A DNA stretch of 64,000 nucleotides. Origin: Chloroflexota bacterium (GTDB taxonomy: Bacteria; Chloroflexota; Anaerolineae; Anaerolineales; Villigracilaceae). Both the position numbers and the translations under genes were made by a program. The notes under the pieces are model-generated. The model saw only the letters and a list, made by a program, of their open reading frames with translations, had not been told where the DNA came from and searched no databases. Of this stretch, positions 42,844 through 51,474 are shown one piece after another (position 1 is the first letter of the stretch; each line of letters starts with the position of its first letter). The stretch lies in contig JACPYX010000018.1 in assembly GCA_016195815.1 (NCBI GenBank), positions 248,001 through 312,000 of the forward strand. Direction: 5' to 3'.

Positions 42844-44733
42844 ATGACCATCGCAGACAACACGCAACAACCTCTTCCCGATAACACGGTCGAGATCACC
42901 GCTCAGGAATACGACTCGATCTACGAGCAGGTCGTTCGTCCCGACCGCGCGGTGTATCTGCCCGGATACTTCCGCCGCTGGCTCAAGGTCACTGGCCCGG
43001 ATCTCGCTTGGATGTACATCGCTTATCGCCAAGCCGCATACAACGCTGGTAGTCGCAAAGACAGCGCATCCAGCCGTTTCTCCGGTGATGTTATTGCAAA
43101 TCTGTGCGGTACGTCCGAGCGCACGTATTGGAATCGCCTCGGCAATCCAACTACATGGCAGAAGCTGAACGGCCTGGTCAAGATCATCGACACCGGCAAG
43201 GAATGGGACTCCAAAAGCGCAACTCCCAAGCAGCTTCCTCGCCGCTACACGGTGGCGATGACCCTGCCTTTGACGCCTGCCGATGCGGCCTCGCTACGCA
43301 AATGGATCAGCGGCAACACCGAGTCTCTCGGCGGGCCGGAAGCGGCCCTGCGCGCGGCCATCGAAACACCGCTTGACGAACTGATCCCGTTGGATGCTGT
43401 TCCCGCCGAAGGTGAAAAGCCTGTGACAATTCGCGCCCTGGCGCGCGAATTGTTCAAAGACCAATTGGATGTGAAACTTTTAGACAGTCTGGCGTCAGCC
43501 ATCCAGAACCACATCATGCCATCCAGCGACCTGATCGTGATCCCGCTGTTTTTCCTCGAAAACATCCTGCCGCACCTCGGCGCCGGTCCAGCCTGGATGC
43601 TGACCATCCTTCGGGATATGTGCTACGCCGATTCCAGAACCGGCGAGTCTCGCAACCGAGTGACCGTCCAGGGCGGATACGCCGAGATTGCTGGCTGGCT
43701 TGGAATGACGCGTCCGTTGACAATCTACGAATGGCTGCACGGGAAGAAGGGGAATGAACCCATCCTGCCGATCTACGTCCGTGAAGTAATCAAAGACGAA
43801 AAACAATTGGATTTTGCAGGGCAGCCGCGCGCCTTCGATGTATTGACCGATGACATTCCCCGCGAACTTCTTGAGATTGCCGTTACGAACCCCAATTACG
43901 CCAAGTTCAGTCTCGCGTTTACGCGATTTGCACAACCCGATTACGCCAAGTTCAGTCTCGGGTTTACGCGATTTTCAGTACTTGATTACGCTACTTTCAG
44001 TCAGGCATTTACGCGATTTGCAGACTCTGTTTACGCTACTTGCATAGTTAAAGCTCTTAAGCTCTTAAGTACTAGCTCTTTAACTCTTAAAACCACCACC
44101 ACCACCTTAAGCGGCGAACCCGAAAATGCGACCGGCGCGCCCATCGCCGAAACCAGCGAGACCGACGTTCCCGCGCCCGAAGCCAAATCCCAAAAGATGG
44201 CGGCGGCGGTTGATTCTGATTTTTGGAAACTGGAAGATCTGTTCGCAATCAACAACGTCAACGCCAAAGTGCAAAAGACCATGCGCGAAGTCAGGGCCAC
44301 ACCGCAGGCGTTCGTGGCGCACCTGCTGTACGCTTTCGGGAAGCAGAGCAGGACCATCCAATACCCCTTGAACTTTGCCTTGAAGGAGTTGCAATCCAAG
44401 CCCGCCAGCGGCCCGGACGAGAAATTTTTCGCGCTTGCGTGCCTGCCCAAGCCTGTCCTGATTGCCATGCTCTCCGGCGAAAGCGCGGAGGACCACCCGC
44501 TTGCATCCACCTGGCGCAAACTGATGGGTGCGGAAGGCAGCAAGGCTCCGCGCTACCGCGAACTCCTGCCGATTCTGCTGGGTGATGCCGCGCCCACGCC
44601 CGAAGAACTGCGCGAACGCAAACGCCAGACGCAGTACGCAGTTAGCGCCGAAGAACATCACGGCGTTCCCAATCCGTTCCCGCGTCCCGCCTGGATGCCG
44701 CCATCCAAACCCCAACCGCGAAGGAGATTCTAG
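42844..44733 (+). CDS. Probable replication initiator with intragenic repeats
   Basis: A 629-residue protein that I do not recognise by family, but whose position (after par and an iteron-like array, before dnaB) and helical winged-helix-like segments (VIANLCGTSERTYWNRLG near 80-95, YAEIAGWLGMTRPLTIYEWL near 275-295) fit a plasmid replication initiator. At about 351-401 it has three full and one partial 15-residue repeats of the type (N/D)YAKFSLAFTRF-x4. These are followed by a Ser/Thr-rich linker and a C-terminal helical domain (FWKLEDLFAINNVNAKVQKT) that may bind the helicase, as DnaD-like tails do. The functional call is inference. Confidence 0.55.
   Translation: MTIADNTQQPLPDNTVEITAQEYDSIYEQVVRPDRAVYLPGYFRRWLKVTGPDLAWMYIAYRQAAYNAGSRKDSASSRFSGDVIANLCGTSERTYWNRLGNPTTWQKLNGLVKIIDTGKEWDSKSATPKQLPRRYTVAMTLPLTPADAASLRKWISGNTESLGGPEAALRAAIETPLDELIPLDAVPAEGEKPVTIRALARELFKDQLDVKLLDSLASAIQNHIMPSSDLIVIPLFFLENILPHLGAGPAWMLTILRDMCYADSRTGESRNRVTVQGGYAEIAGWLGMTRPLTIYEWLHGKKGNEPILPIYVREVIKDEKQLDFAGQPRAFDVLTDDIPRELLEIAVTNPNYAKFSLAFTRFAQPDYAKFSLGFTRFSVLDYATFSQAFTRFADSVYATCIVKALKLLSTSSLTLKTTTTTLSGEPENATGAPIAETSETDVPAPEAKSQKMAAAVDSDFWKLEDLFAINNVNAKVQKTMREVRATPQAFVAHLLYAFGKQSRTIQYPLNFALKELQSKPASGPDEKFFALACLPKPVLIAMLSGESAEDHPLASTWRKLMGAEGSKAPRYRELLPILLGDAAPTPEELRERKRQTQYAVSAEEHHGVPNPFPRPAWMPPSKPQPRRRF
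43894..44046 (+). repeat. 45-bp tandem repeats inside the initiator gene
   Basis: Three full repeats begin at 43894, 43939 and 43984 with a partial fourth at 44029. Shared cores are ATTACGC and TTTACGCGATTT, conserved even at synonymous positions between the first two copies. They could be origin iterons embedded in the gene or a structural protein repeat. Confidence 0.8.
44054..44090 (+). repeat. AT-rich CTCTTAA repeats
   Basis: Four copies of CTCTTAA or CTCTTTAA (44054, 44062, 44076, 44084) directly after the 45-bp repeats. The stretch is far AT-richer than its surroundings and would suit a DNA-unwinding element. Confidence 0.65.
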
Positions 44734-44737
44734 AATT

Positions 44738-46051
44738 ATGCCCGACCCAATGCTGACCCCAACCGCAATCCCGCACAGCCGCGAAGCCGAAGAAGCCGCG
44801 ATTGGCTCAGTGCTAATCAACCCCAATGCTTTTCATGATGTCCGCGTGATCCTGCCTGCCGAAGATTTCTACATTGACCGCCACAAGTTTATTTGGCAGG
44901 CATTCGACGCGCTGGTTGAAAAACAACAGCCGATAGACCTGCTTACAGTCACAGACGAACTGGATCGCATGGGCAGGCTGGCGGAGATTGGCGGCGCGGC
45001 GTATTTGACCTCACTCATCAACCAGGCGCCAACATCCATCAACGCCGAAGCCTATGCCGCCATCGTTCAGGAGCAGGCTGTCCGCAGGCGAATGATCCAG
45101 GCCGCCAATCGCGTGGCAACCCTGGCATACAGTTCGGATATTCCAGTTGAAGAAGCCGTTGAGCAGTCCTGGAACGAACTCGAAAAAGCCACCGCCAGCC
45201 GCGACAACGAAGTCCACGAGATCGGGCAGATCATGGCCGAAGCCTTTGATCGCGTAAGTGAACTCGCGCAGTTGTCGCCCGAAGAGCGCCATGGCATCGA
45301 CACCGGCCTGCGGGATCTGGACAAGCTGCTGCGTATCCGTCCCAAGAACCTGATCACCATCGCCGGTCGTCCCGGCATGGGCAAGACCGGTCTGGCCTTG
45401 ACCATCGCTTTGCACAATGCGATCAAGCGCGGAAATAACGTGGCGATCATCGAACTCGAGATGGACAAGGATGAACTCGCGGACCGGCTGGCTTCGCAGC
45501 ATGCGGGCATCAATCTCAAACACATTATCGACGCCACGCTCACCGAAGACGAATGGCCGCGCTACACCAGCACCATCGAGACGACTTCCAACGCCAGGAT
45601 TTTCATCAACGACAACGCCGACCTGACCCTGCCACAGATGCGCTCCTGGTGCCAGAAGCTGTGTAACCGTTATGGACTCGATCTGATCATCCTGGATTAT
45701 CTCGGCCTGATGGAAGGTGTGGGGGAGACCCGTGAAAGGCAGGTCGCGTACATCAGCCGCGGCTTGAAGAAAATGGCCAAGGCTTTGGGCGTGCCGGTCA
45801 TCGCCCTGCACCAGATGAATCGCGCCATCGAGCAGCGTAACGATGGCGTGCCGATCCTGTCCGACCTGAGAGACTCAGGCTCTATCGAACAGGATAGCGA
45901 CGCGGTCCTGTTTCTGTACACGACCGAGGAGCCGGTCGGCGGCGCGGCAAGGCAATTGGTAAATGTGTCACTGGCAAAGCAGCGTAACGGACCAAAGGGC
46001 AAACTCGAACTGGCTTTCCTTCCCGCGGTAACAAAGTTCGAGAATGTATAA
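44738..46051 (+). CDS. dnaB: Replicative DNA helicase DnaB
   Basis: A 437-residue DnaB-type hexameric helicase, normally loaded at origins to unwind DNA. The N-terminal helical domain (PHSREAEEAAIGSVLINPNA, AYLTSLINQAPTSINAEAYA) is followed by the RecA-like domain with Walker A GRPGMGKTG at about 209-217, IIDATLTEDEWPRYTS, Walker B LDLIILDYLGLM, the QVAYISRGLKKMAKALGVPV segment and the LRDSGSIEQDSD motif. The long upstream frame overlaps the initiator gene; the ATG at 44738 has AAGGAG before it. A DnaB on a mobile element indicates self-directed replication. Confidence 0.94.
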   Translation: MPDPMLTPTAIPHSREAEEAAIGSVLINPNAFHDVRVILPAEDFYIDRHKFIWQAFDALVEKQQPIDLLTVTDELDRMGRLAEIGGAAYLTSLINQAPTSINAEAYAAIVQEQAVRRRMIQAANRVATLAYSSDIPVEEAVEQSWNELEKATASRDNEVHEIGQIMAEAFDRVSELAQLSPEERHGIDTGLRDLDKLLRIRPKNLITIAGRPGMGKTGLALTIALHNAIKRGNNVAIIELEMDKDELADRLASQHAGINLKHIIDATLTEDEWPRYTSTIETTSNARIFINDNADLTLPQMRSWCQKLCNRYGLDLIILDYLGLMEGVGETRERQVAYISRGLKKMAKALGVPVIALHQMNRAIEQRNDGVPILSDLRDSGSIEQDSDAVLFLYTTEEPVGGAARQLVNVSLAKQRNGPKGKLELAFLPAVTKFENV

Positions 46052-46238
46052 CGCAGCCGAAAGGACAGCAACAACCATGTGGCCTGCTAGATCTCGTCGT
46101 ATCAAACCCGTCGTTTTTTTTGGCTATAACTATCTCCGCGCCAAAACCAGTTACTTACACCCATGTTGAATGTTGAGCTATTTTTACGGGGAAAAACGTG
46201 GATATAAGTAACTTTTGAAAAGGCTGTGTAGTAAAAAA

Positions 46239-47594
46239 ATGGGTAAACATAAAAGCGCTCTTGAAAAGCTGAGTAACAGTAACCTGCTCTCGGCGCTCGA
46301 AGCAATTCTGCCTTATGGATTGACTTCGCGCAATGTACTCAAAGCGGCCTGTGGCATGAACGAAAAACAAGCAAGCTACGCTCTCGTAAGATTGCGACTT
46401 TTGGGAATGATCGAGCAATTGCAGAGCGCCAGTGTGTACGCTGTAAAAAATGGCCGTCCAGAACAACCTTATGCCTTGACGCCGATGGGTGCATCTGCCT
46501 TGCAGGAGATGGGCTACAAGAACGCCGCGCGTCTCGACCTGGACGGTGCGCTGGATGTCTCGCATCGCTTCTGCATGGCGCTGGTGGGATCGCAATCGGC
46601 CAAGCCGGTACAGATCGAGAAGGTCCTCCCATATGCACCAGGTTGCAACGTGCGGACCGATGTGTATGTTCCGGTGGGTGAGGGACTTGCCCGGTTGGTC
46701 GAGATCGAGCAGGCGCTGGACAGCAACCACAAAAGCCGCGCTGTCGCCAAACTAAAAAACTACGCCGATTTGTTTGCGACCGGGCCTTCCGGTATCGTCC
46801 CTGAAATGATGATCGTCTTCAACCTGCCCGAAGCCAGTCTGCCGCGGACGATGAAAATATGGCAATCCGCCCTGCGCGATGCGGGCGATCTGCCGCTGAC
46901 CGTCTATTACTCGACCCTGGCGGACTTCCTTGCCGCTCCCAACTTTGCGGACTGGAGCGGCTTCGAGCGCCTAACGCCCTCCGAGAAGAAACGCGGTCGG
47001 AGCGAAGAAGCCGAGAAGGTTTTTGAGGAACCTCTGGGCAAAAGTCTGCGCAACGAGATTCCGATGGCCGAGCTGGTTGGAATGATCCAGACTGACGCGC
47101 CGCTTGAAACGGACGACGAGGATGCCATGCGCCTGTACCATCTGGGGGCGCTGGCGTATGCCGTCCATCAGCTTGACTTCGGCGAGAATGGGCGGACTTC
47201 GATGTACGCCGCGCATCCCGTCAATTCGCTCGGAAGCCTGCGCCAGTTCCTGCGCCATCCGAACCATCTTTGCCTGCTTGAACTGATGAAACGCGAGATG
47301 CGCGTCTTCAACAAACAAAACGGCATCACCATGGTGAGAAACGCCGCCACGCGCCTGGCCTGGTCTTTCCTGCGCTATTTTGGTTTTGGCCGCGGCGGGC
47401 CTTTGACGCTGTATGTGCGCGTGCCGGAGATGGGCGACAACATCAGCGAGATCTATTTTGAACTGCGCCTTATCCAGACAAAAAACAGCAGTTTGACAGT
47501 TCCCCAGCCGTTGGAAAAATCCATGCAAGCCATTTCCTGGCTGTTGTCCGCGTTGATCATTCATTCCGAAGAATTGGGATTGGTTGACGAGTAG
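46239..47594 (+). CDS. Replication-relaxation family protein
   Basis: A 451-residue protein of the replication-relaxation (PF13814) type found on plasmids and ICEs. The N-terminal winged helix (about 20-90) is followed by an alpha/beta domain with VRTDVYVP, LVEIEQALDS and SRAVAKLKNYADLF, a D...ExE...K pattern recalling PD-(D/E)XK folds. The family lies near relaxases or replication genes; its exact role is not known. The ATG at 46239 is preferred over an upstream TTG. Confidence 0.7.
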   Translation: MGKHKSALEKLSNSNLLSALEAILPYGLTSRNVLKAACGMNEKQASYALVRLRLLGMIEQLQSASVYAVKNGRPEQPYALTPMGASALQEMGYKNAARLDLDGALDVSHRFCMALVGSQSAKPVQIEKVLPYAPGCNVRTDVYVPVGEGLARLVEIEQALDSNHKSRAVAKLKNYADLFATGPSGIVPEMMIVFNLPEASLPRTMKIWQSALRDAGDLPLTVYYSTLADFLAAPNFADWSGFERLTPSEKKRGRSEEAEKVFEEPLGKSLRNEIPMAELVGMIQTDAPLETDDEDAMRLYHLGALAYAVHQLDFGENGRTSMYAAHPVNSLGSLRQFLRHPNHLCLLELMKREMRVFNKQNGITMVRNAATRLAWSFLRYFGFGRGGPLTLYVRVPEMGDNISEIYFELRLIQTKNSSLTVPQPLEKSMQAISWLLSALIIHSEELGLVDE

Positions 47595-47698
47595 GAAAAA
47601 TCACATTACAGGAGCGTATTCATCATGATCACAATCTTTTTACAACGACGGCGCGTTCTCAGTGCGTCGTCCGAAGCATAACGGGACCGGGTAGCCCC

Positions 47699-48163
47699 AT
47701 GCCAATCACTTACGCAACATCGCATATTGACGGCGGCCTGGATTGTTCCCGCCTGTCCATCGGAATTTTGAAGTCCACGCCTGATACGCCCATCGCCAAA
47801 GCGGTAGTGATCGCCGGTCTTCAAGCGCATACCATCTGGGCGCTGGACCGGCTGGCCATAGTGATCTATTGCTACGCACAATCCGCGAAGAAGCATTACC
47901 AATACCATCTTAATCCGGTGCAGGTGAACATAAGCGGCGCGCTGGTCAGCGATCGGGACAACTGCATTGTGGTAGCGCGTTCGATCACCTGGCACACGTC
48001 TGAGGCGATTCGCACAGACGCGGAGCGGTTGATCGCCGAACTGACAGCGGGGGCGCGCCTTACGACTCTCTGGCCTGCCACAAACGAGATGGTCTTGCCG
48101 GTCAACGGCGACACCGCAGACACTGTTCGGAGTTACCCGCGCAGCCGCGGCGCGGAGGACTGA
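47699..48163 (+). CDS. Unknown soluble protein
   Basis: A 154-residue protein (MPITYATSHIDGGLDCSRLS; LAIVIYCYAQSAKKHYQYHL) of no recognised family. It lacks a signal peptide. The opposite strand is open over the same region, but this frame has better codon positions and agrees with the operon direction. Confidence 0.5.
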   Translation: MPITYATSHIDGGLDCSRLSIGILKSTPDTPIAKAVVIAGLQAHTIWALDRLAIVIYCYAQSAKKHYQYHLNPVQVNISGALVSDRDNCIVVARSITWHTSEAIRTDAERLIAELTAGARLTTLWPATNEMVLPVNGDTADTVRSYPRSRGAED

Positions 48164-48179
48164 TCCAGCAGGGGCGGGC

Positions 48180-48208
48180 TTGACAGTTTTCTCTTGCGGT
48201 TGTATTAT
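48180..48208 (+). promoter_or_regulatory. Sigma70-type promoter
   Basis: TTGACA, 17 bases, TATTAT, 36 bases before the ATG of the small HTH protein. Confidence 0.75.
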
Positions 48209-48243
48209 CGGAACAAATGTTTCGATAGGACAGGCGCTTTGAC

Positions 48244-48444
48244 ATGCCAAGAATGACCCGCTCCGAGTACGGCAAACTGAAAGCGAAAATTGAGCAGTGG
48301 ATCGAGGAAATTGGAACGGTTCCGCCGATCCGGGACATCAGCGAGAGGCTGAACTGCTCTTCCACGACTGCCTGGCGGATCGTGAAATCGCTGGGGTGGG
48401 AGGCCAATTACCGCCACCGCTGGACCAGGCCTGAAAAGAATTGA
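48244..48444 (+). CDS. Small HTH regulator
   Basis: A 66-residue protein with a helix-turn-helix (GTVPPIRDISERLNCSSTTA, WRIVKSLGW) resembling LexA- or GntR-like winged helices that read an operator. It has its own promoter and precedes the secretion operon, so it may control transfer genes. Confidence 0.7.
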   Translation: MPRMTRSEYGKLKAKIEQWIEEIGTVPPIRDISERLNCSSTTAWRIVKSLGWEANYRHRWTRPEKN

Positions 48445-48531
48445 GATAGGCGTGTTGCATCATCTCACGACCCTGCCCTTTTGGGAACTGAAACCTGACG
48501 ACACTACACAAACACCGAAAGGAACACTAAC

Positions 48532-49020
48532 ATGAAAATCATCTTCAAACTGTTTGCCGCTTTATCCAAGGCCGTGCTAGCCTTGTTGATCGTTGCGATC
48601 CTGGCCCCCATCGCGTACTTTGCCTGGCGCGCAGGCCAGCCTCTTCCGCAGCCGGAATTCAAAGGCTTGACCTATTACCAGCTTGTCGAGTGGCAACAAA
48701 TTGCGTGCGAGAAAAAATTTCAGGAATCGCGCCCGGAGATAACCTCGACGGGCTGCTTTTGGCGCCCTGTCGCGGCAAATGCAGCAGCAGTTTTCCCGCC
48801 GCTAATACTTATCTTGATTGAGAAGAGAGATGCGTTTAAGCTCATCACCATTTCCAACTTTCTGCCAGCAACATGGGATATAACAGAATATATGCTCTGG
48901 TTTTTCGCCACGCAGACCGAGGTTGGAAAAGCCGTGTTGGCGTCTTTCGGAGGCGTGCCAACGCCCGCGCAACTGGAGGCGATGAAACAGAATCGCCAGC
49001 AGGCCGTGACGAATCCGTAG
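48532..49020 (+). CDS. Membrane-anchored protein
   Basis: A 162-residue protein with a strong N-terminal membrane helix (VLALLIVAILAPIAYFAWRA), two cysteines (about 56 and 72) and a second hydrophobic stretch (AANAAAVFPPLILILI). No family recognised. ACACCGAAAGGAACACTAAC precedes the ATG. Confidence 0.55.
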   Translation: MKIIFKLFAALSKAVLALLIVAILAPIAYFAWRAGQPLPQPEFKGLTYYQLVEWQQIACEKKFQESRPEITSTGCFWRPVAANAAAVFPPLILILIEKRDAFKLITISNFLPATWDITEYMLWFFATQTEVGKAVLASFGGVPTPAQLEAMKQNRQQAVTNP

Positions 49021-49027
49021 ATGCCTC

Positions 49028-49057
49028 TTGACAATTTCCGCATCATGCGGCTAAAAT
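49028..49057 (+). promoter_or_regulatory. Promoter of a short leader RNA / secretion operon
   Basis: TTGACA, 18 bases, TAAAAT. The expected start is near 49064, and a strong terminator follows at 49109-49137, so the promoter would make an RNA of about 70 bases unless the hairpin is read through into the gene at 49173. Confidence 0.65.
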
Positions 49058-49063
49058 CCCGTT

Positions 49064-49137
49064 TGCCTTGCTGTGAGAATTGACAAGGCGAAGCTGTCTC
49101 TCAACGACAAAACCCCTTTCATACGAAAGGGGTTTTT
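49064..49137 (+). ncRNA. Candidate leader RNA/attenuator
   Basis: Bounded by the promoter at 49028-49057 and the terminator at 49109-49137. The expected RNA of about 74 bases lies directly upstream of the secretion operon. It contains no long open frame. It may be a regulatory leader or a stand-alone small RNA; this is inferred from signals only. Confidence 0.4.
49109..49137 (+). terminator. Strong terminator in the leader
   Basis: AAAACCCCTTTC, loop ATAC, GAAAGGGGTTTT, ending in TTTTTT. It lies 36 bases before the start codon of the next gene. Confidence 0.85.
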
Positions 49138-49172
49138 TGTTTATTTTTTTCACGACTGGAGGACGTTTGATC

Positions 49173-49628
49173 ATGTTCAGGAAAATGCAGCTCTTTGCAC
49201 TTCTGCTCGCGTTCGCTCTATCGGTCCCGCTGACGCCGGTTCGCGCGCAGTCTCAATTGCCGGTTCTGCCGAAAGAGGCGCTTGTCGGAGCTTCGCTGGC
49301 GGCCATGTATGCGCCAGGCGGCGATGAGTCCTTCTGGCAGAATTCCATCTGCTCCGGGATGACTGCGGGCGGATGCGGCTTCTTCAAAAGCAGTCAGGCA
49401 GGATCGTTGTGGAACGCAGGCCGCGGCGCAATCGGCGACAGCGTAACTTTTGCGGAGGTCGCCGCGCAGCTCAAGGACGGGTCGCAGCTCTGGAGGATGT
49501 CCGTGACCATCTACATGGGGCAGGGCAAAGCCCTGACGCGCGAGGCGTATGCGCAGGTTGTCTACGACCAGGCGCGGGGACAATGGCTGCTGAACCGCGT
49601 GCTGTATGGCCCGTACATCGGACTGTAA
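49173..49628 (+). CDS. Secreted protein, paralogue A
   Basis: A 151-residue exported protein with a cleavable signal peptide (MQLFALLLAFALSVPL, cut after VRAQ-type site near 26). The mature part shares a pattern with the next gene: CSGMTAGGCGFF then LWNAG, and QLWRMSVTIYMG, VVYDQARGQWLLNRVL near the end. The strand-rich C-terminal half recalls NTF2/VirB8-like folds but this is a guess. A good GGAGG site precedes it. First gene of the secretion operon. Confidence 0.6.
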   Translation: MFRKMQLFALLLAFALSVPLTPVRAQSQLPVLPKEALVGASLAAMYAPGGDESFWQNSICSGMTAGGCGFFKSSQAGSLWNAGRGAIGDSVTFAEVAAQLKDGSQLWRMSVTIYMGQGKALTREAYAQVVYDQARGQWLLNRVLYGPYIGL

Positions 49629-49637
49629 GGCGGGATC

Positions 49638-50150
49638 ATGGAAATCACATTTTCAAGAAGAACCATCATATTGATCATCCTGGCAGTCGCGCTTCTGCTC
49701 GCAGGAGCAGGCGGATATTACGCGTGGAGGAGCGGCCTGTTGAACTTGTGGTCGGGTACAGCCGCCGTAAGCGCGGCTCCCGCCTCGGATGAACCTGCCC
49801 TGACCGCAATTGGCGCGATCTATTCCCCGGACGTAAAGGCTGGCCGCGATGCCTGGGAGTCGCAGGTCTGCGCGAACATGACAGCCGACGGCTGCCAGTT
49901 GTTCCAGAAGGTATACGCCTCCGCGATCTGGAACGCAGCGCAGGCGGGCGTGATCCCCGCCAATCTTTCGATCAGCTTTGTCGGTATCGCCGAGGAAACG
50001 CAGGACGGACAGCAGGTCTGGAAATTATCGACATCCAGCACTGCCACACCCTGGATTTACGCCCTGGTCGCCAGGGAGAAGACAACAAAGAAATGGATGC
50101 TGGTGCGTTTGCTCTTCGCCCAGGAAGAACAAGCGCTCTACGGAAACTAA
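49638..50150 (+). CDS. Membrane-anchored paralogue B
   Basis: A 170-residue protein with an N-terminal membrane helix (IILIILAVALLLAGAGGYYA) and an external domain paralogous to the preceding gene product (CANMTADGCQLF, SAIWNAAQAG, QVWKLST, WMLVRLLF). Two conserved cysteines suggest a disulfide. The pair likely arose by tandem duplication and may form a heteromer at the membrane. Confidence 0.6.
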   Translation: MEITFSRRTIILIILAVALLLAGAGGYYAWRSGLLNLWSGTAAVSAAPASDEPALTAIGAIYSPDVKAGRDAWESQVCANMTADGCQLFQKVYASAIWNAAQAGVIPANLSISFVGIAEETQDGQQVWKLSTSSTATPWIYALVAREKTTKKWMLVRLLFAQEEQALYGN

Positions 50151-50160
50151 GGAGACCGGA

Positions 50161-51474
50161 ATGTTTTCTCGATTACGAAATCTGCTTGCTTTGCTGTTAG
50201 TCCTATCGCTTCTGGCTCATGCGATTCCCGTATCTGCCCAGGAGGGCAATCCTCCTGTTGATCCAAACGGCGCGTGGGGAGAGGTTATCAATCCCAATGG
50301 CTCGATCAACTATGACAACCTCACGGATGGGGGCGTGGTTTCCCAGCCCGCGGCCTGGATGCCGAGCATCCCGCTTGTGGGTCCGCTCAATGCTGAATAC
50401 CGGGTTTATTACACACCCAGCGGAAACACGATTGTGCTGCCCACCGCCACCACGTTGTTTTTCATGGCGGCCAATTCACAGGAGTCCGGCTTTGACGCGG
50501 CGGCATCCACGCTGGGGACAAGCGGGCTTTCAACGGCGGAGGGGACCAATGTCTTTACAGGCATCGCCGGGCTTGGCCTGTTTTTCGGTTCCTTATTTGG
50601 CAACGGCAGCGAAGTTAACATCTCGCTCCCAAGCGGCCAGCAAATTCTATCCGGCACATTCTTTCAACAGGTGCTGTCGGGACAACAGAACCTTTATGCG
50701 CTGGGCCCAGGCGGGCTGTTTAATTTTTTACAGAGTCTCTCCCAGGCATCCATAGAAGATAGCTCCCTCTACACCTACCTGCTGCTCTACACGCCAGGCC
50801 AGTGCGCTACGGTGCCGGGCGGGTGTACGCCTGAGCAACTGGCGCTGCTCGCCACCCCTGTCCCGACTTCCACGCCTCCGCCCAGCGCCTGTCCGGCGCC
50901 AAGCGTGAAGCCCGGCGAAATCTCTGCGGGCGGGCAGGACGACTGGCCTCCGTACCCGCTGGTGGTGGGACAGGATCCTGACAAAAACGGGGTCAACCTG
51001 ACCTTCAACGCTTCGGTGGCGCCCACCATCTATACCTACTATACCCAGGAGCCGATCGAGGAATGCGCGGCAGGGCCAAAGGCAAACGGCAGTTACGACT
51101 GCTACAACAAGGGCGTTGGCGGACATAAAGTCGTGACCGGCTACGAGTGTGTCCAGCGGACAAAGACCTACCCGGAGTGCATCGATTTTGCGACCGGCTC
51201 GATCCGCCTATCAGATGAGTCGCGCGATTGGATTTTGAATGAGTTGTCCATTCGTTACCCCGGAGCCTACCTGCATCGCCCGTCCTTCAGCTTTAGCGGA
51301 TCGGGATGTTCGTGGTCTGCGTCGAAGAAAAACGTTCAGGTGGAAGATCCGGGCATCTGGAATATTTCGGTCAGGGGACGCACATCAGGCACGCCTGTGT
51401 CGGCGCCGCGCGGTTTCAATCGCGCTGGGACGGACTTCAAGGTCTGGCTGAAAGAAGTTGTGATCGTCAAATGA
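50161..51474 (+). CDS. Large exported protein of the secretion operon
   Basis: A 437-residue exported protein with a signal peptide (LLALLLVLSLLAHAIPVSAQ, cut near residue 26), a mixed N-terminal domain, a hydrophobic patch (GIAGLGLFFGSLFGNG), a Pro/Thr linker near 230-245 and a Cys-rich C-terminal domain (about 250-437, eight or more cysteines). No family recognised. Its stop overlaps the next start (ATGA). Confidence 0.6.
   Translation: MFSRLRNLLALLLVLSLLAHAIPVSAQEGNPPVDPNGAWGEVINPNGSINYDNLTDGGVVSQPAAWMPSIPLVGPLNAEYRVYYTPSGNTIVLPTATTLFFMAANSQESGFDAAASTLGTSGLSTAEGTNVFTGIAGLGLFFGSLFGNGSEVNISLPSGQQILSGTFFQQVLSGQQNLYALGPGGLFNFLQSLSQASIEDSSLYTYLLLYTPGQCATVPGGCTPEQLALLATPVPTSTPPPSACPAPSVKPGEISAGGQDDWPPYPLVVGQDPDKNGVNLTFNASVAPTIYTYYTQEPIEECAAGPKANGSYDCYNKGVGGHKVVTGYECVQRTKTYPECIDFATGSIRLSDESRDWILNELSIRYPGAYLHRPSFSFSGSGCSWSASKKNVQVEDPGIWNISVRGRTSGTPVSAPRGFNRAGTDFKVWLKEVVIVK

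Noticed and set aside
44090-44104. ACC trinucleotide run as a phase-variation tract
   Set aside because: Only five units and in-frame (poly-Thr); length change would not shift the frame.
47606-48250. Minus-strand frame of 214 codons
   Set aside because: Opposes the operon direction, lacks a ribosome-binding site and recognisable motifs; the plus-strand frame at 47699 is preferred, though not by a wide margin.
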